64,000 nt of DNA from Sediminicola sp963974715 (GTDB taxonomy: Bacteria > Bacteroidota > Bacteroidia > Flavobacteriales > Flavobacteriaceae), in assembly GCA_963974715.1 (NCBI GenBank), contig CAXBDK010000014.1, positions 56,197-120,196 on the forward strand, given 5' to 3'. This document shows, piece by piece, positions 43,681 to 52,895 of this stretch. The position numbers and the translations under genes were made by a program. The stretch's first letter is position 1. Each line of letters begins with the position of its first letter. The notes under the pieces are model-generated. The model worked only from the letters and a program-made list of their open reading frames with translations. It made no database searches and had not been told where the DNA came from.

Positions 43681-44529
43681 ATGAAAAAACTAAGAATTTT
43701 ATATTTTTTCATCGCCTTTTCCTTGCTTGCGGGTTGTGGATCTGACGATAATGAAGTGGCCTCCGAAGGAGGGATCGTTGCCGATTTTTCGTTTACCAGT
43801 GACGGGAGTACCTTTACGTTTACCAACCTTTCGGAAGGGGCAACAAATTATAGATGGGATTTTGGAGATCTGAACTTTTATTCTTACGAAAAAGACCCAG
43901 TATATACATACTCCATTAAGGGAGGGGAACTATTGGTTTCTTTAACGGTAACCAATGAAATGGGACAGGAAGCATTTATTACAAAAACCATTTCCGCTCC
44001 CATAATCATAAATGCTGATATTGAAATAGACGGTGATTTTGAGGATTGGGAAGTAGTTCCGGTATCAAATGAATTTATGGCGGCAAACCTCACCATTAAG
44101 AAGATGAAGTTTTATACCAAAGGTCCTTTGATAAATATTTATTTGGAAGGAGGTCCCAATATGGAACTGCCTGTCATCGATCTATTTTTTAATACGGATG
44201 GTGATATGTCCACCGGTTACAACGAAACTTGGAACATTGGTGCGGAATTTTTATATGAAGGTCCTCCGGTAATTCCTGGATGGGGTTCATTTTATGACCA
44301 TGTAGGTCCGGGCAATGGATTTTCCTGGAATGCAATTACTACCGAAGGCTTTAAAGCTTCAGGGGTTATCATTGTTGATGCGGAGACCAACTCTGTGGAA
44401 TTCAGTATACCGAAGAGTCTGTTCGGTACGGTGGGGGATACGGTGGATTTTGGGATGTTCGTTAATTATGGAGCGGAAATTTATCCAGATCGGGACGGGG
44501 CTCCAATTACCATCGAAATTCAAAAATAA
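43681..44529 (+). CDS. PKD-domain surface lipoprotein with CBM9-like domain
   Basis: 282 residues; lipobox LLAGC with Cys19. A PKD domain follows (about 35-105; NYRWDFGDLNFYSYEKDPVYTYSIKG is the WDFGDG-type signature) and then a beta-sandwich beginning DIEIDGDFEDWEVVP, which resembles CBM9-like domains. It is likely a surface glycan-binding protein (the SusE/F-like role of this locus). It lies 25 bp after the DUF4874 gene and is somewhat AT-richer. No catalytic motif. Confidence 0.78.
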   Translation: MKKLRILYFFIAFSLLAGCGSDDNEVASEGGIVADFSFTSDGSTFTFTNLSEGATNYRWDFGDLNFYSYEKDPVYTYSIKGGELLVSLTVTNEMGQEAFITKTISAPIIINADIEIDGDFEDWEVVPVSNEFMAANLTIKKMKFYTKGPLINIYLEGGPNMELPVIDLFFNTDGDMSTGYNETWNIGAEFLYEGPPVIPGWGSFYDHVGPGNGFSWNAITTEGFKASGVIIVDAETNSVEFSIPKSLFGTVGDTVDFGMFVNYGAEIYPDRDGAPITIEIQK

Positions 44530-44735
44530 AGCACTTTCTGACAAAAGTACAATTTGGAACTAAGGTCTAAAAGCCTTGGTGAATTCCGTTAATCTTCCTT
44601 AGGGTTCGCCAAGGCTATTTTTGAATTTTGAAAGCCATTATTTCAAATCTAATGTGTTCCAATTTTGTGTTAGGGAATACAACGCGAAAACGTTGCCCTG
44701 TTGACGCTTTTACTAGGTTATGAATAGTTCCGGCG

Positions 44736-45875
44736 ATGTTTTATATTCATAAACTTCATAAATTCCGAACATTGAACAAAAGGTTTTATATCCCAGATCG
44801 ATTACAGTCCATTGATATCCTAAGGGGATTTGATATGCTCATGATCATTTTTTTGGATCGTTTTTTTTACAGTTTGAACCAAGGGGCCGAAACCCCGTTC
44901 ACAAGGGCATTGGCGACCCAATTTGAACATCCCGAATGGTTCGGTTTTCATGTATATGATATGGTCATGCCGCTCTTTCTTTTTGTGGTAGGGGTGGTCA
45001 TTCCCTTTTCAATGGAAAGGAGGGTAAAAGAAATGGACCATCAATGGAAATTATACCCGCATATCATTAAACGTTTTGTGCTGTTGTTCATATTGGGATG
45101 GATAGTACAGGGGAACCTACTGCACCTGGATCTGGATAAATTTCAGGTTTTCAGTAACACCCTTCAGGCAATTGCGGTCGGTTACCTTTTTTCATGTATG
45201 GCCTATATCCATTTGGGCAAAAAAGCAAGGTATGTTTTTTTTGCGGCCTGTCTTATGGCATATGCACTTTTACTGGAATTCGCCATTGTTCCTGGAATTG
45301 GAAGGAGCGAGCTGTTGCCCGATAGGAATATTGCCCTCTACATCGATCATTATATTTTCGGCCGTTTTGATGATGGGTACCAATATACGTGGTTCCTGTC
45401 CGGATTGGGGTTTATTGCAACAACGTTATCCGGCCTTTTTGCCGGGGAAATGCTGCGATCCCATCTACCTCGACAGAAAGTGGCCATAAACCTTGTACTC
45501 GTTGGTATTGCCGGTATTGCCTTGGGCCTGATACTTCATATTTGGCATCCCATTGTAAAGAAGATCTGGGACAGCTCCTTTGTGCTGTTTTCTTCCGGGA
45601 TATGTTTTTTGTTGATGGCGCTTTTCTACTGGATAGCCGACATAAAAGGGCATACGAAATGGGCATTTCCCTTACGGGTCATCGGTATAAATGCGATTAC
45701 CGCCTATGTGCTTTCCCATGTGATCGATTTTCCGCAAATAGCCAATTACCTACTGTTCGGTTTTGAACAATACGTGGGAGGTTACTATGAAACGTTGAAG
45801 ACGATCGGCGGTTTTGCCATTCTTTACTTGTTGTTATGGTATATGGATAGAAATAAAACCTATATAAAGATATGA
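44736..45875 (+). CDS. NagX/HGSNAT-like membrane acyltransferase (DUF5009)
   Basis: 379 residues, about ten membrane helices. The N-terminal SIDILRGFDMLMIIFLDRF and the following VYDMVMPLFLFVVGVVIPFSM are the signatures of the heparan-alpha-glucosaminide N-acetyltransferase (HGSNAT) and NagX family, which is thought to N-acetylate glucosamine or galactosamine at the membrane using cytoplasmic acetyl-CoA. That activity fits an amino-sugar locus and is the last likely member of it. A 206-bp gap precedes it. Start at 44736 has no better alternative; the N-terminal basic residues (HKLHKFRTLNKRF) are a little long for the family. Confidence 0.82.
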   Translation: MFYIHKLHKFRTLNKRFYIPDRLQSIDILRGFDMLMIIFLDRFFYSLNQGAETPFTRALATQFEHPEWFGFHVYDMVMPLFLFVVGVVIPFSMERRVKEMDHQWKLYPHIIKRFVLLFILGWIVQGNLLHLDLDKFQVFSNTLQAIAVGYLFSCMAYIHLGKKARYVFFAACLMAYALLLEFAIVPGIGRSELLPDRNIALYIDHYIFGRFDDGYQYTWFLSGLGFIATTLSGLFAGEMLRSHLPRQKVAINLVLVGIAGIALGLILHIWHPIVKKIWDSSFVLFSSGICFLLMALFYWIADIKGHTKWAFPLRVIGINAITAYVLSHVIDFPQIANYLLFGFEQYVGGYYETLKTIGGFAILYLLLWYMDRNKTYIKI

Positions 45876-46298
45876 CGTGCCAGGTGTTGGCCCTTGGCGC
45901 AGCGCCTGTACGACAAAGGACATAATTGGGAGGACCTGATAAAGTTGGTTCCGTCGCCCCAAAGAGATCGGTAACCTTTCCTAAGAAAACATGGAAATAC
46001 AAAGGAAAGCCTATTGGGGCGGGCGCAACATTGAAATTGAAGCGGGCATATCGGATATCCCCACACCCAGGAAAATATGATATCCAATTTTAATAGGGGA
46101 GTTTTAGGCATTGTTCAAAACAATAACGGATAGCTATCAGAAATGGATATGTGGCTCGGAAGACGCCAATTTCCTACATTTATTATGTATTTAAATTACT
46201 TTGGCCCCAATTTGGATTTCCTTTAAAATCCATTAAAACCAACAATAAGATTACATTAATTTAATAGGGCATCATCGGGGATACACTAACTTTTCCCC
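45876..46298. other. 423-bp gap between the amino-sugar and phosphatase loci
   Basis: No convincing frame on either strand; short open frames lack domain or composition support. No recognisable -7 element of the main TAnnTTTG type directly before the sigma gene. It marks the boundary between two loci. Confidence 0.35.
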
Positions 46299-46844
46299 AT
46301 GAATTCTACAAAGGCAAACGCGCTGGCTTCCGATCTTTGGCCGCAGGTAAAAAATGGGGATCGATCTGCTTTATATGACCTTTATGACCTGTTTTGGCAA
46401 CAATTGATCAAGAAAGCCCATAATGTGGTGCGCGACGGGGAACTGTCCAAGGATATTGTCCAGGAAATCTTCATAGATCTTTGGGAACGACGGGACACAC
46501 TGGAAATAAACGATTTTGGTGCCTATATAGGAACCGCGGTAAAATACAGGTCCCTCTCCTATCTAAAAAGGAAACGGCTAAAGGTCGTGCACTTGGAGGT
46601 ACTCGATCAACTACCGGAATATGGGGAAATGCCCCAAGGGGAAGTAAGCGATCTGCAGGAAGAGATAGAAAGGGCCATTGGTCAACTGCCCAGTGCATGC
46701 CAGAATATTTTTAGACTTAGCAGGTACGTACACCTCTCCAACCAGGAAATTGCGGATGAATTGGACATTTCCAAGAGGACGGTGGAAACCCAGATCAGCA
46801 AGGCACTGCGATTTCTTCGTCAACAGGTCCTCTCCATCTTTTGA
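46299..46844 (+). CDS. FecI-type ECF sigma factor (second locus)
   Basis: 181 residues. Region 2 (about 20-80, with LSKDIVQEIFIDLWERRDTLE) and region 4 (about 120-178, SNQEIADELDISKRTVETQISKALRFLRQQVL) are complete. It precedes its FecR gene by 125 bp, in which a 10-bp perfect stem occurs, and would drive the second susCD unit. Normal length; no odd features apart from the long gap to FecR. Confidence 0.9.
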   Translation: MNSTKANALASDLWPQVKNGDRSALYDLYDLFWQQLIKKAHNVVRDGELSKDIVQEIFIDLWERRDTLEINDFGAYIGTAVKYRSLSYLKRKRLKVVHLEVLDQLPEYGEMPQGEVSDLQEEIERAIGQLPSACQNIFRLSRYVHLSNQEIADELDISKRTVETQISKALRFLRQQVLSIF

Positions 46845-46877
46845 TATCCGCTCAATTTTAAGCGTGCACATTACGGA

Positions 46878-46903
46878 AACGTTAGGAACATTATCCTAAC
46901 GTT
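46878..46903 (+). repeat. Perfect inverted repeat AACGTTAGGA/TCCTAACGTT
   Basis: Two 10-base arms, AACGTTAGGA (46878-46887) and TCCTAACGTT (46894-46903), with a 6-base loop between the sigma and FecR genes. No T run follows, so it may be an operator or RNA processing site. CTGTAAC lies directly after it (46908-46914). Confidence 0.6.
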
Positions 46904-46969
46904 AAGTCTGTAACGTGCGGTACGTGTGCTATCCCAATACGGATACTTACCCATGAAGACAGTACAAAG

Positions 46970-47914
46970 ATGACGGAAAAACAATTTCAAAATTTATTGG
47001 AAAAATACCTGCACGGGCAGGCCGATAAAAAGGAGATAAAGCTCGTGGAGGATTTTTATCGGGCGCTACAGGATGAAAACCGGGCCGACCATCAATGGCT
47101 TGCTGGACAGGAAAAAGATATCAAGGATCAGGTCAAGGCGCGAATAGATAGGAGCATTGGAAAAGACATCTTCCGTAATAACAGAAGGAATCTTCTAAGG
47201 GTCGCGGCCGGCATTGCGGTCCTTGTAATGTGCTCTTTGGGCTATGTAACCTACCAAGGAACGGATGGTAAGGAAGTGGAATATGTACACTTGTCCACCA
47301 ATGATGGAAAACGAAAGACCATCCGCTTGGATGATGGCACCCAGATCAGATTAAATGTCAACAGTAGGCTGGATTATCCAAAAAGTTTTGATAACAGTAG
47401 GGAGCGTAAGGTATTCTTGGAGGGGGAAGCGTTTTTTAAAGTCGCCAAGAACGTTAAAAAGCCATTTGTTGTAATGTCCAACGGATTGAAAACAAAAGTG
47501 CTGGGTACGCAGTTCAATATCAATGGCAATAAGGAAGAGGTCAATGTATATCTGGTGGAGGGAAGTGTGCAGGTAGAGGCGGACACTACCATAAAAATTC
47601 TGGAACCTAATCAAAAAGCGATCTATTCCCCGATACAAAAATCCATTGGCATATCAAACCCACAACAACAACAGGAACTTGCCTGGATGTCCGATACGTT
47701 CACATTTCAAAATGAACCGTTGGGGGAGGTGGCCAAAGCGGTGGGGAAACGTTTTAATGTGGAAATATATTTTAGGGAACCCGGCATCAAGGAAAAAAGG
47801 GTGACCGCCCATTTTGAGCACCAAAGCTTAAATACCATTCTAATTTCCCTTACAAAGGGCGGGGATTTAAAATTCAGGACCAACGATAACCAAAAAATAG
47901 AGATTTATGAATAG
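46970..47914 (+). CDS. FecR-family anti-sigma factor (second locus)
   Basis: 314 residues: N-terminal sigma-binding helices, a membrane span (about 75-95, RVAAGIAVLVMCSLGYVTY), the FecR domain (HLSTNDGKRKTIRLDDGTQIRLNVNSRLDYP, then GEAFFKVAKN) and an STN-like C terminus (about 250-310). It should hold the sigma factor of 46299 until the SusC at 48031 signals. Shorter than the first FecR, which is within the family range. Confidence 0.92.
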   Translation: MTEKQFQNLLEKYLHGQADKKEIKLVEDFYRALQDENRADHQWLAGQEKDIKDQVKARIDRSIGKDIFRNNRRNLLRVAAGIAVLVMCSLGYVTYQGTDGKEVEYVHLSTNDGKRKTIRLDDGTQIRLNVNSRLDYPKSFDNSRERKVFLEGEAFFKVAKNVKKPFVVMSNGLKTKVLGTQFNINGNKEEVNVYLVEGSVQVEADTTIKILEPNQKAIYSPIQKSIGISNPQQQQELAWMSDTFTFQNEPLGEVAKAVGKRFNVEIYFREPGIKEKRVTAHFEHQSLNTILISLTKGGDLKFRTNDNQKIEIYE

Positions 47915-47930
47915 ATAAAATGAAAAAAAA

Positions 47931-47950
47931 GGAAGTGCGCCAACACTTCC
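47931..47950 (+). repeat. GGAAGTG/CACTTCC hairpin in the susC leader (second locus)
   Basis: A 7-bp stem with a 6-base loop lies 17 bp after the fecR stop and 80 bp before the susC start, without a T run. It occupies the same place (fecR-susC gap) as the GC hairpin of the first locus. Confidence 0.45.
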
Positions 47951-48030
47951 CTAGATCAAAAACAACTTGATAACATGCATCGTGAAACACAATTTAAAAA
48001 GCAGTTCCTATAACAATCCAAAGTGAAATT

Positions 48031-51000
48031 ATGAAAAAAAAATCTTTTTACTATAAATTATTTATGCGGATTTCGACCATTTCCATTGTAGTAATGCTCA
48101 GTATGACCAATTTATTCGCCATACATGAATTAAAGGCCCAAAGGTTGGAGGAATATGGAATACGACTGAACGAAACCCAATATACCTTGGGCAATATCAT
48201 TGCTCTGATAGAACAAAAGACCAATTTTAAGTTTACCATCTATGAAAACGAGATAGATAAGGAAAGGATATTCATCCCGCTTCAAAAAGATCAGACGCTG
48301 TTGGAGCTTTTGGAGGATATTTCACGGGCCGAAAGCCTTCGTTTCTATAGGGTAAACGATCTGATCAGCATTACAAAGTTCAAATCCAAAACAAAGATGC
48401 CCAAGCCCATCGTCATTGATCAGCTGACCATTACCGGAATGGTGGTGGACGAAACTGGTGTACCATTACCGGGTGCATCCATAAGCAATGGAAATTCGGG
48501 CAAGGGGACCATAAGCGATTTTGATGGAAAGTATTCCATCGAAGCGGTATTTGGCGATATCCTTACGTTTTCATATATGGGTTTTTCAACACAGGAAATA
48601 CAGGTAGGTGACGATCTTACCATAGATGTGGGCATGAACTTGGAATCGTCCAAACTTGATGAAGTCGTTGTTATAGGCTATGGCCAACAACAGAAAAGGG
48701 ATGTGACGGGATCGGTCTATTCCATTTCGGACGGCAGTATCCCCAATGATCCCGTGCAATCTCCCGATAAACTTCTTAAAGGCAGGATCCCAGGTGTTTA
48801 TATCGCACAGAATTCAGGACAGCCTGGATCGGCCACTACCATACGTATCAGGGGAGGGACATCCATCAATGCGGGCAACAACCCATTGTTTATACTGGAT
48901 GGGGTACCTTTGGATATCTCTACGGAAAATTCTTCCTCAGGAATCGCACAGGGCGGTCCTCTGAACCCGATGGCAAGTATCAGACCGGAGGATATCAGTT
49001 CGATAAGCGTGCTGAAAGATGCATCGGCCACGGCCATATACGGATCAAGGGGCGCCAATGGGGTGGTTATCATCACCACCAAGACGGGTGCAAAGGGAAA
49101 ATCGTCCGTTACCCTGACCACCAATATGGGAATCCAGGAAGTCAGGAAAAAAATCCCATTGTTGAACGCAATGCAGTTTGCCCGTATCAAAAACGAAGCT
49201 TTTATCAACGATGGGGAGGAAGCACCCTATACCGAACAGGAAATAGTCGCCCTAGGCGAGGGAACGGATTGGCAGGAGGAGGTTTTCCGTACCGCAGTTT
49301 TACAGAATTACAATCTTTCCCTGTCGGGAGGTGGTGATAAAACGCGCTATTACGTTTCTGGGGCATACGCCAAACAAGAGGGCATCATTATCAATTCGGA
49401 CCTTACGAACTTTAATTTCAGGGTCAACCTGAATACCGACATCAGTGATCGGTTCAGGATTGGCAATACCCTTACCCTGAACAGGATAAACACCAACATA
49501 ATCCGTTCCAGTACAAAGACATCGGGGTCGGATGCGGGAATCGTGAACGGCGCCATAATGATGGATCCCACCCTTACGATCTACAACCCGGATGGAAGTT
49601 ATGTACGAAGAAGCGATGCGGATACCCCCAACCCCGTGGCCACGGCTTTGGAAGTGACCAATAAGGTTGAAACTTCCAGGGTTATCGACAATTTTTTTGG
49701 GGAGTACGACCTTACGGACAATCTGTCCTTCAAGTCCACCCTGGGCATCAATTACTTGAACAACCAAGAGAACTATTTTAAGCCCAATACGGTCTTTATT
49801 GCAGGGAACGAAATAAATGAGGCCGCCGTAGGTATTTTAAAAAGGGAGCACTGGATCAATAGCAATACCCTTTCCTACGTAACCAACTTCGGCGGCAAAC
49901 ACAACCTTAACCTGTTGGGGGGATTTTCCGTGGAGGGAACAAGGGCCGAGTTATTACGGGCCGGAGCATCAAATTTTCCCAATAATATGTTGAGGGAATT
50001 TGACCTTTCGTCAGGGACCGTATTCAGCGCACCACGGACCAACAAGGAAACCTCCAATCTAATATCCTATTTGGCAAGGGCCAACTATGGTTTTAACGAT
50101 ACCTACCTGATCACGGCTTCTGCCCGTTACGATGGGTCCTCCAAATTTGGCAAAGGCAACAAATATGGTTTCTTTCCCTCCGGGGCCCTGGCATGGAGGG
50201 TATCCAATGAGGACTTTATGGCATCACAGAACCTTATAAGCGACTTAAAGGTAAGGGGCAGTTATGGGGTCACGGGAAACCAGGAAATAGGCAATTACCA
50301 GTCCCTTAGTCTTTTATCTACCGTAAACGTCATTACAAACGACCAGGGAAGAACGGGGATTTACCCCAGCAACATAGGAAACCCCGATCTAAAGTGGGAA
50401 ACCACTGAGCAATTGGATATGGGTTTGGAAATGGAGTTCTGGAACGGGGCATTGGCGCTAAACGCGGATTATTATAAAAAGACCACAAAGGATCTATTGC
50501 TAAGTGTGCCCGTGCCATGGACGACAGGCTTTGAGACTGCCTTGGTAAACCTTGGAAGGATGGAGAACGAGGGCATAGAGCTGGCGGTGAGCTCCAACGC
50601 CCTGCAAATTGGTGCCGCAACCTTCAATTTGGAACTGAACATTGCGAAGAACCGCAACAAAATACTCGATTTGGGGGGGACGAACCAATTTTTTGTGGAG
50701 GATTCGGCCATTATCGTAAAGGAAGGGTTGCCCCTTGGCTCATTTTATGGCTTGGTGTTCGATGGTATCTTCCAGACAGTGGAAGAAGTGGACAATTCCT
50801 CGCAGACAAATGCCCGTCCCGGGGACGAACGTTATCTAGATCTGAATGGCGATGGGGAGATCACTGCCGAAGACCGTAGGGTGATCGGAAATGCCCAACC
50901 CGATCTGATAGGTGGATTTGCCGCCAGCGTGGCCTATGGGAACCTGACGCTCTCCACCAATTTCAATTATGTGATCGGGAATCAGATCTACAATAAGGAT

Positions 51001-51384
51001 AGGGTGGACCTGGATCGCCCCAACGGCACAAAGAACAATAGTACCAGGGTGCTGGATCGATGGACCCCTACCAATCCCGGAAATAACATTCCACGTATTG
51101 GTAGTCCCTTTAGCTTTTCGGATAAATACTTGGAAGATGGCTCCTACCTGCGTTTGCAGGATGTCAACCTTGCCTACCAAGTGCCCACCAACGTTTTGGA
51201 GCAGATCAACCTGAAAAACCTGACCCTGTCGCTCAACGTTCAAAATCTGTTCACCATCACCGATTATACAGGTTACGATCCAGAGGTAAGCGTAAACGGT
51301 CAATCTACTTTGTCGCAGGGCATTGACCAAGGGGTCTACCCAACGGCAAGGACATTCACCTTGGGGCTTCAAATGGGCTTTTAA
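48031..51384 (+). CDS. SusC/RagA TonB-linked outer-membrane transporter with STN domain (second locus)
   Basis: 1117 residues. Leader (about 1-35), STN domain (about 40-115, IRLNETQYTLGNIIALIEQKTNFKFTIYE), CarboxypepD-like domain (about 130-210), plug (LDEVVVIGYGQQQKRDVTGSVYS; VLKDASATAIYGSRGANGVVIITTK) and barrel ending TFTLGLQMGF. Uniform, GC-richer composition than the first SusC. Its partner is the SusD at 51435; the linked enzyme is a phosphatase, so a phosphorylated ligand is possible. Confidence 0.95.
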   Translation: MKKKSFYYKLFMRISTISIVVMLSMTNLFAIHELKAQRLEEYGIRLNETQYTLGNIIALIEQKTNFKFTIYENEIDKERIFIPLQKDQTLLELLEDISRAESLRFYRVNDLISITKFKSKTKMPKPIVIDQLTITGMVVDETGVPLPGASISNGNSGKGTISDFDGKYSIEAVFGDILTFSYMGFSTQEIQVGDDLTIDVGMNLESSKLDEVVVIGYGQQQKRDVTGSVYSISDGSIPNDPVQSPDKLLKGRIPGVYIAQNSGQPGSATTIRIRGGTSINAGNNPLFILDGVPLDISTENSSSGIAQGGPLNPMASIRPEDISSISVLKDASATAIYGSRGANGVVIITTKTGAKGKSSVTLTTNMGIQEVRKKIPLLNAMQFARIKNEAFINDGEEAPYTEQEIVALGEGTDWQEEVFRTAVLQNYNLSLSGGGDKTRYYVSGAYAKQEGIIINSDLTNFNFRVNLNTDISDRFRIGNTLTLNRINTNIIRSSTKTSGSDAGIVNGAIMMDPTLTIYNPDGSYVRRSDADTPNPVATALEVTNKVETSRVIDNFFGEYDLTDNLSFKSTLGINYLNNQENYFKPNTVFIAGNEINEAAVGILKREHWINSNTLSYVTNFGGKHNLNLLGGFSVEGTRAELLRAGASNFPNNMLREFDLSSGTVFSAPRTNKETSNLISYLARANYGFNDTYLITASARYDGSSKFGKGNKYGFFPSGALAWRVSNEDFMASQNLISDLKVRGSYGVTGNQEIGNYQSLSLLSTVNVITNDQGRTGIYPSNIGNPDLKWETTEQLDMGLEMEFWNGALALNADYYKKTTKDLLLSVPVPWTTGFETALVNLGRMENEGIELAVSSNALQIGAATFNLELNIAKNRNKILDLGGTNQFFVEDSAIIVKEGLPLGSFYGLVFDGIFQTVEEVDNSSQTNARPGDERYLDLNGDGEITAEDRRVIGNAQPDLIGGFAASVAYGNLTLSTNFNYVIGNQIYNKDRVDLDRPNGTKNNSTRVLDRWTPTNPGNNIPRIGSPFSFSDKYLEDGSYLRLQDVNLAYQVPTNVLEQINLKNLTLSLNVQNLFTITDYTGYDPEVSVNGQSTLSQGIDQGVYPTARTFTLGLQMGF

Positions 51385-51434
51385 GGCCGCGGATAATGTA
51401 TCAATGATAAAATAACAATATAAACTGGACGATA

Positions 51435-52844
51435 ATGAAGATTTATAAAACTATAATTTTGGTTTCACTGAGTATTTTTTTATGCTTTTCCTGTGAGGGC
51501 CTGTTGGAAGAAAATCCCGAAAGCTATATTGGCTCCGATCAATTTTTTAAGACGGGAGAAGATGCGCTCTCTGCCGTGTACGCCATTTACTCGGATCTAA
51601 CGGCCAACCATAGCCGGAACATGTACATCCTTAATTCCTATACCACGGATGAGGGAACCGGGGAGCCCGGCAGTACAAATGAACTGGAGGATTATGTCTT
51701 TGACAGCACCCAGGGCACCGTTACCGAATTTTGGAAAGACCATTATAAGGTCATCAGCAATGCGAACGTGGTCATTGAGGGCATCGTTCCTATAGAGATG
51801 GACGAAACCCTAAAAAACAACTTGTTGGGCGAGGCCAGGTTCCTTAGGACGTTGGCCTATTTCCGCTTGGTCCGTTTCTATGGGGATGTCCCCTTGGTAT
51901 TGTCGCCCACAAAATCGATCGATAATATCAATGTGGAGCGGGCGCCCGTAAATTCGGTGTATGCACAGATTGTGGAAGACCTGGATTTTGCGGAGGCGAA
52001 TTTATTGCCCCAAGAAAGAACTGAGATCGGAAGACCCTCGAACGGTGCCGCCACAGGTTTGTTGGCCAAAGTGTACCTCACCATGCAAAACTGGGAAATG
52101 GCGGCCCAAAAATCCAAACAGCTGATCGATAGTGGCAGTTATGGGCTTATGGACGATTTTTCGGAGGTATTTACTCCCGACACCCAGAACAATAGGGAGA
52201 ACATTTTTGTGCTCAATTTTAAATCGGGCATGCCAGGGGACCAGCAGTTTGAGCTGAAATATTACCTTCCTAGGGATCTACCAGGGGCCAGGGGTCTTAG
52301 TCGCTACCACCCCACCACGGAAATCTATGAAAGTTACGAAGCCAACGATTCCAGGAAGGACTGGACGTTTTTCACCTCCTATACCTATGAAGGGGAGACC
52401 TATACCTTTGCGCCCCACTGGCATAAGTTTATGGACTATAGGACGTTGGGCAATACGGACGACAATGACACCGATGTACCGATCTTGCGGTATGCCGATA
52501 TCCTTCTTATGTATGCGGAGGCCCTCAACGAAATGGGCGGCCCCACCTCCGAAGCCTACGCAGCGCTTAACCTTGTCAGAAGACGGGCGTTTAAGGTGGA
52601 AGACAGCACATATGACCTTGAGGCACTTACCGAGGAGGGATTTAGGGAGGCGGTCTGGAACGAGCGAAAACTGGAGTTTGCCGGGGAATGGCAACGTTGG
52701 TTCGATCTAAAACGTACGGATCGGTTGCTTTCCATCAAATCGGCCATGCTGGGGCGCCAGGTTCCGGAGCGTTACCAATTGCTTCCCATCCCACAGCGTG
52801 AAATGGACGCCAACCCTAACTTAAAACAAAACCCCGGTTATTAA
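51435..52844 (+). CDS. SusD/RagB lipoprotein (second locus)
   Basis: 469 residues, lipoprotein with Cys20 (SIFLCFSC) and an acidic stretch just after. SusD fold with NNLLGEARFLRTLAYFRLVRFYGDVPLV, YADILLMYAEALNEMGGP and the RagB C terminus MDANPNLKQNPGY. 50 bp after susC. It should bind the ligand on the surface and close the SusC barrel. Confidence 0.94.
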   Translation: MKIYKTIILVSLSIFLCFSCEGLLEENPESYIGSDQFFKTGEDALSAVYAIYSDLTANHSRNMYILNSYTTDEGTGEPGSTNELEDYVFDSTQGTVTEFWKDHYKVISNANVVIEGIVPIEMDETLKNNLLGEARFLRTLAYFRLVRFYGDVPLVLSPTKSIDNINVERAPVNSVYAQIVEDLDFAEANLLPQERTEIGRPSNGAATGLLAKVYLTMQNWEMAAQKSKQLIDSGSYGLMDDFSEVFTPDTQNNRENIFVLNFKSGMPGDQQFELKYYLPRDLPGARGLSRYHPTTEIYESYEANDSRKDWTFFTSYTYEGETYTFAPHWHKFMDYRTLGNTDDNDTDVPILRYADILLMYAEALNEMGGPTSEAYAALNLVRRRAFKVEDSTYDLEALTEEGFREAVWNERKLEFAGEWQRWFDLKRTDRLLSIKSAMLGRQVPERYQLLPIPQREMDANPNLKQNPGY

Positions 52845-52895
52845 ATAAAACTTGCGGACCATTGACCCAAAAGGTGGACCTAAAAATTTAAAGCG

